From: Ianthella basta
Lineage: Eukaryota > Porifera > Demospongiae > Verongiida > Ianthellidae
DNA: 64,000 nt
NCBI GenBank assembly: GCA_964019415.1
Contig: OZ025873.1
Location: forward strand, 7,014,234-7,078,233
Direction of reading: 5' to 3'
The notes beneath the pieces were generated by a model. It made no database searches, was not told the origin of the DNA, and saw nothing but the letters and a program-made list of their open reading frames with translations. How positions within the stretch are numbered: the first letter of the stretch is position 1; every line of letters starts with the position of its first letter. A program made the translations under genes and the position numbers. Of the stretch, positions 59,801 to 64,000 are shown piece by piece.

Positions 59801-62800
59801 GCAGTAACAGTAATTACCAGTTTCCAATGAAAGCTACAATGAATATTGGCCAATACATTATCTATTTCCCTCACAGCAAACTGTTCCTGAAAGCCAGTCC
59901 TCCCAGTGCTCTGGTCAATTCTCTCAAAAGTTTCAATGGCAGCCTTCAGCTCATGGGCAGGCACACTTGTGTCTCCACAAGTGATATAGTCACAGAGGGC
60001 ATCATGGATGAACACATACTGGTCCTATAATTGTAGAAAGAGATCAAATAACATTATGTTGACAATAGATCAAAGAAGTGTAACTTACAGAAAAGATGTA
60101 TAACCAAAACATAAGCTAAAACACAATATATTATACAATAACCATTCATTCAACTAACCAAAGTCTGCACCATCTTTGTTCTACTAGTCCTCATTTCACT
60201 GACAAACTCAAAGATGTCAATGTCTTTTCTCTCCTTCAGTCTCTCCATCATTACATCAAGTGCGATGAAAGTACCAGTACGACCCACACCAGCACTACAT
60301 ATAGAATAGAAAAGGTTCATATAAACAGTCCAAATTTTGGCAGCCATGTGTGATTCTCTATTAAAGCCAGCCATCCAAGCTTTTAACCCTCCAGCAATAG
60401 AAGACTATCATTCAGGTTCACTCTCACCTGCAGTGGACTACAATGGGTACATCTGTTCCTTCGGTCTCCATCCTGACCTGTTGGATGAACTTTACCACAG
60501 AGGACGGGTGTAGAGGGACCCCATGATCTGGCCATCCAGTGTACTGAAATTGCTTCACATAGAGGGGCCCATCAGAGGCCTATATACAATGTAAATGTGG
60601 AGAGAGATCTAAATCTTTGCAGGCTATTCAACAATACAACATGTACATATGACTCACATTCCTGACAGTCAAGTCCCTGACAACATGATCAGCGCAACCT
60701 CTGCATCCCATGGTTACCACAGTGAAGCCCCTGCCAGCATTGAAAGGTTTGCTTAGGTCATCATTCCAGTACTGTTCACATTTACGCTGCAAGAAATTTG
60801 ATACAATATGCAAATTAATAACCAATCCAGATGTTATTAAACATTGTCAAATAACTCTGAGTATCCAAAGTGGATAGGCTCAATGACAATCAAAGGTGCA
60901 TGGGAGATGACAAATATAATGCATTGGTTTGTACTTAGTATAGCAGTGCTAGTAATATAACAGTAAAGATCCTGAAGTTGTATGGACTAGCACAATGTCA
61001 TACATTTGTAGGAAGCATAAGATGTGGTTGGAATAGAAAATGGAGTATAATGGCATCTGCTCCAATAATAATCTGTACAATCCCCATTCTCCATCGTGGG
61101 AGGAGGGGAAGAGCAAGAGGACTGTCTAAGAGATGGATCTGTTGTCAGTTGAATGGTGCTATGCACGCACTTGCAACTGAGGGCAGTAACCTGTAGTCAG
61201 CAGTTTTCAGTAGGTATGTACATCTCTCTGCATGCACTCTCTCACTTTCCCATTCTCAAACACTTTGGTCAGCATGACAATCACTGCTGGCCTCACATCC
61301 CAGATCATCTGCCAGAAATCAGTGGTAGTTTCAGGAGTGGGGCCTATACAGGTGGAAGAGTTGTAAGGTGCAATGAAAGAGCATGCAGTAGGTATCCACA
61401 ATATGCTACTTCCTTAGAGCTTGAAAAACTTGCAATATTAATACATATATGCATGGAAACCTTGTGATGCAATGTAGACATCTCCATGTTCACCCTGCAA
61501 AATATTGAGAGAAAGACTAATTGAATTAAATGAGTATGTGACATTGCATGCATTGTAGCATTGGTAGCACCCTGTTGTTTGCTAATTATAATATGTAAAG
61601 GAAACTAACATTAATGTATGAGGCATTGATGTAGTCGCTTCCCCATCCATCTGGTACTGACAGGATCACTCGAGAGTGGTCAACTGAATGAAAGTGGAAT
61701 AACTACACAATCACACATCTGATACAAAGCTTATGCTTACATATCACCACTAGCTCCATGTATACTTACATGTGTGTATGTTGTGGTATCTGTTCTTGGA
61801 ATGGTTGGCTTTGGCAATGTCACGTACTCCATTTGGATCATCAACAACATGCTGCACTCATTTCATTTGGAAAGAGAGTATGTATGATAAATAAACTATA
61901 TACAATATTTAACAACAGCAGCCATGTGGTTACATGTTGGTTTACCTTAATAAGGCATGCAATTTATAGAGTGAAATCATCCAACAATGTTTTGCCATGA
62001 TAGCTACATAGTCTCATATCAGTATAATATTATAATGATGTACTTGATTAACCTTAAACTGTTCTTCAAAACCTTTGTCCCTATTATTATGCAATTTCTC
62101 CACATAGTCCACAAATCTGCCTGTGTCAAAGGCACTGTCCAATGTACCAAAATTCACTGCAATAGCAAAATCATGCATTTGTTGTGAAGTTAAGCAAAGA
62201 TATGAACTAAAGATATATATTAATAAAATACCAGAAAAATGTTCTATGAATTCATACCTTCACCTGGTAGTGTTTCAGCATCTCCCTCCAGTGCTGGCAG
62301 TGTGTCCTGAACATTAAATGCATTCACGGCCAATACCTCTACTTCTACACTGCCAGCTGCAGTTTGTGCCTCATCTTGTGTAACATCCTGCACTAAAGAC
62401 AGTGCTTCACTAAGTTGAGTAGTATCAGCTGAAGCTAGCACAACTGGTTCCACATTTGCTTCATGTTTGGCAAATCCGTCCTCAAATTCTGTATTGTAGT
62501 AAAGAATTGTCCATCATTAAAATAGCATATTACTTGGGAATTAATAGGTGATATTTACACCCATGGCAATAATCCCTGCATGGCCATAGCTATAATAATA
62601 AAAACATTATGAAAGAATCATAATGGTGTCCACTCATGTTCTATTTAGCTAACCGGACTCTGTGTTGCCAACTGGCCAACAGCCTTTAGTAATAGTGTCA
62701 TCTGCCTGCACCATCATCTGCCGTTTGGACTCCAGTGAGACACATTCCACACCAGGTACATTGTGCAAATTTTCAGGATGGAATATCTTGCTTGAGCGGT

Positions 62801-63745
62801 ACTTTCTGCAATAATGGGAAATGAACTATAAATTTACTATATCAAATACTATGCAAATGATTCCAATCTCTAGCCCCCTGTATACTGAGATATTGCTCTG
62901 AAGAATGTGATCATGACAATCTGCCTCCCTTACCTGTAGATCACAGCCACAAGTGCTATCGCTAGCACACATCCCAGGAGGAGCAGTACAACAACAGCTA
63001 CACTGACTATGGCAGCTGTAGGAAGTGGTCCTATTGAAAATTCAGAGAAGGTAAATAAGGCAATTAAGGCAATTGTATAGCAAAGCATTAATTGTCTGTA
63101 GATGTGCAATTATATATACACTGCATTAGTTCTGTATACCTTCAAAGTGCAGATCTCCACTGCTTGCTGGAATTGTACCATAGTTAATCAGAGATGCACT
63201 ACTTGTGGTTGCTGTATCACCATTTCCTGAGGATGCACTACTTGTGGGTGCTGTATCACCATTTCCTGAGGATGCACTACTTGTGGGTGCTGTATCACCA
63301 TTTCCCGGGGATGCACTACTTGTGGTTGCTGTATCACCATTTCCTGAGGATGCACTACTTGTGGGTGCTGTATCACCATTTCCCGAGGATGCACTACTTG
63401 TGGGTGCTGTATCACCATTTCCCGGGGATGCAGTGCTTGTTGGGTCCCCTAGCACAACACATCACAAGAGCATGAATGAATTAATGGAATGCCATTGCCA
63501 ATGTAATGACAGAGAGATCGAATACTAATGATCACAGCAGAAATCTTGCAAATAATTCACCATGAACATACATTGGCAATGAGGCACGCTCCCACTCCAC
63601 TGTCCATTGGACTGGCAGGTTCTACTGTTTGATCCCTGTAGTGTGTAGCCTACATCACAGCTGTAGGTCACTACAAAGCTGTAGGTTGTACTGGAGAGAG
63701 TGCGTTGACCATTTGTGAGATTACCAGGATCACCACAGTCAACAA
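56830..63745 (-). CDS. Receptor-type protein tyrosine phosphatase, gene B (5' end outside window)
   Basis: 21 visible exons, 5' to 3': sushi 63572-63745; linker 63140-63448; TM 62934-63030; juxtamembrane 62654-62805, 62258-62488; D1 62053-62156, 61770-61851, 61610-61683, 61461-61494, 61246-61343, 60658-60786, 60428-60579, 60159-60294, 59875-60024; D2 59692-59791, 59458-59534, 59205-59339, 58148-58282, 57878-58026, 57408-57543, 56830-56910. All phases agree. D1 has [17 protein letters not shown] and VVHC+SAGVGRTG, so it is predicted active. D2 has RGWTTAK in place of WPD and CDDGMSRSG as its signature. It is a close tandem duplicate of gene A; signal peptide, Ig and any earlier sushi exons should lie right of 64000. 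Confidence 0.9.
58349..59110 (+). mobile_element. LINE fragment inserted in gene B intron
   Basis: 762 bp absent from gene A, where the intron reads CATATACAATGATATTAGC continuously (11645-11665). The duplicated target is TACA (58345-58348, 59111-59114). The open frame 58386-59042 encodes the end of a reverse transcriptase and its C-terminal region ([41 protein letters not shown]). The 3' tail is TGATTGATT repeats. It is 5'-truncated, lies antisense to the gene and is younger than the A/B duplication. Confidence 0.88.
63140..63448 (-). CDS. Gene B Ser/Thr stalk exon, minisatellite-coded
   Basis: Seven near-identical 39-bp units encode [13 protein letters not shown]-type repeats between sushi and membrane, a probable O-glycosylated stalk. 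The exon is 309 bp, phase 1-1, with donor GAAG|GTATAC and acceptor TGCTAG. Gene A has about half as many units. The repeat number is likely to vary between alleles (inference from minisatellite structure). Confidence 0.85.
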
Positions 63746-63848
63746 CTGAAGAAGCAGGAATATGTATACAAATAGTGGCACATTCCTTGCATCCAGTGCA
63801 AGGCATGATAGTGTGATTATCTGACTTTCATGCTAACTAGTAAAAATA

Positions 63849-64000
63849 GGAGCTTAAGTATGCTCAGGTGAGCACCCATATCTTGATAGTTTAGACAGGT
63901 CATGCATAGTATTGTTCCAGGTCACTTGTACAGTGTGATAATATGTCACTGGTCATGCCTGGTGGAGCAGCCCTGGCTGTCCTGGCCATGTCCTGACCAG
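63849..64000. mobile_element. MITE copy 3, cut by window edge
   Basis: AGGAGCTTAAGTATGCTCAG and what follows match the left ends of the MITEs at 16421 and 17473. It sits 5' of the last visible sushi exon of gene B, as copy 1 does in gene A, so that insertion predates the A/B duplication. Confidence 0.75.

Noticed and set aside
63194-63528. A CRISPR-like array of regularly spaced repeats
   Set aside because: The units are contiguous 39-bp coding repeats without unique spacers, inside a phosphatase exon.

Overview
The window reads as nuclear DNA of an early-branching animal, most likely a demosponge. I infer this from many short phase-1 introns, exon-shuffled Ig/sushi/FN3/receptor-tyrosine-phosphatase genes, dense LINE, Penelope-like and MITE repeats, long (TG)n tracts, and an abundance of CATGCATG- and CTAGCTAG-type words. 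No prokaryotic features were seen. The species assignment is a guess; 'animal with spliced genes' is not.

The host content is one tandem, same-strand (minus) cluster of type I membrane receptors built from one exon kit. The kit is a signal-peptide exon, an Ig exon, single-exon sushi (CCP) domains, an FN3 exon, a transmembrane (TM) exon and then one of two cytoplasmic endings. Reading 5' to 3' (right to left): receptor phosphatase B (56830-63745, its 5' exons lie beyond the right edge); short-tail receptor G (44254-50557); a decayed partial unit E (41762-42951); short-tail receptor F (23615-40347, six sushi, one intron swollen by about 8.4 kb of transposons); a decayed partial unit D (21377-22213); receptor phosphatase A (10181-20140); an orphan FN3 unit H (7422-8059); short-tail receptor C (192-6758). 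Nearly all ectodomain exons are phase 1-1, so domains can be swapped without breaking frame. I rebuilt exon borders by hand from GT/AG sites and phase agreement; all exon lengths fit phase except the linker exon of gene A.

Phosphatases A and B carry a tandem phosphatase region. D1 has every catalytic motif ([18 protein letters not shown]). D2 keeps a CX5R but has lost WPD. Receptors C, F and G have signal peptides, ectodomains and TM segments of the same kit but end in a roughly 35-residue tail with a conserved YDTV and NPAYGV. The phosphatase A and short-tail genes C and F share nearly the same signal peptide, Ig exon and 5' flank. The arrangement therefore looks like a paired-receptor family (phosphatase arm versus tyrosine-tail arm) of the kind expected in self/non-self or cell-adhesion recognition. 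That functional reading is inference.

Mobile DNA is rich. A two-ORF LINE (30.2-35.1 kb) has long open frames and a PHD-finger ORF1, and a 5'-truncated relative lies at 51.0-52.0 kb. A second LINE family left three 3' fragments, two with readable empty sites. Penelope-like elements lie at 28.6-30.0 kb and 52.3-54.1 kb, and their ends carry hammerhead-ribozyme-like motifs. A consensus-perfect type I hammerhead lies at 25779-25823 beside a 126-bp-arm palindrome. Several MITEs, some dated by empty sites in paralogous introns, complete the picture. No tRNA, rRNA, CRISPR array, retrovirus or LTR element was recognised.
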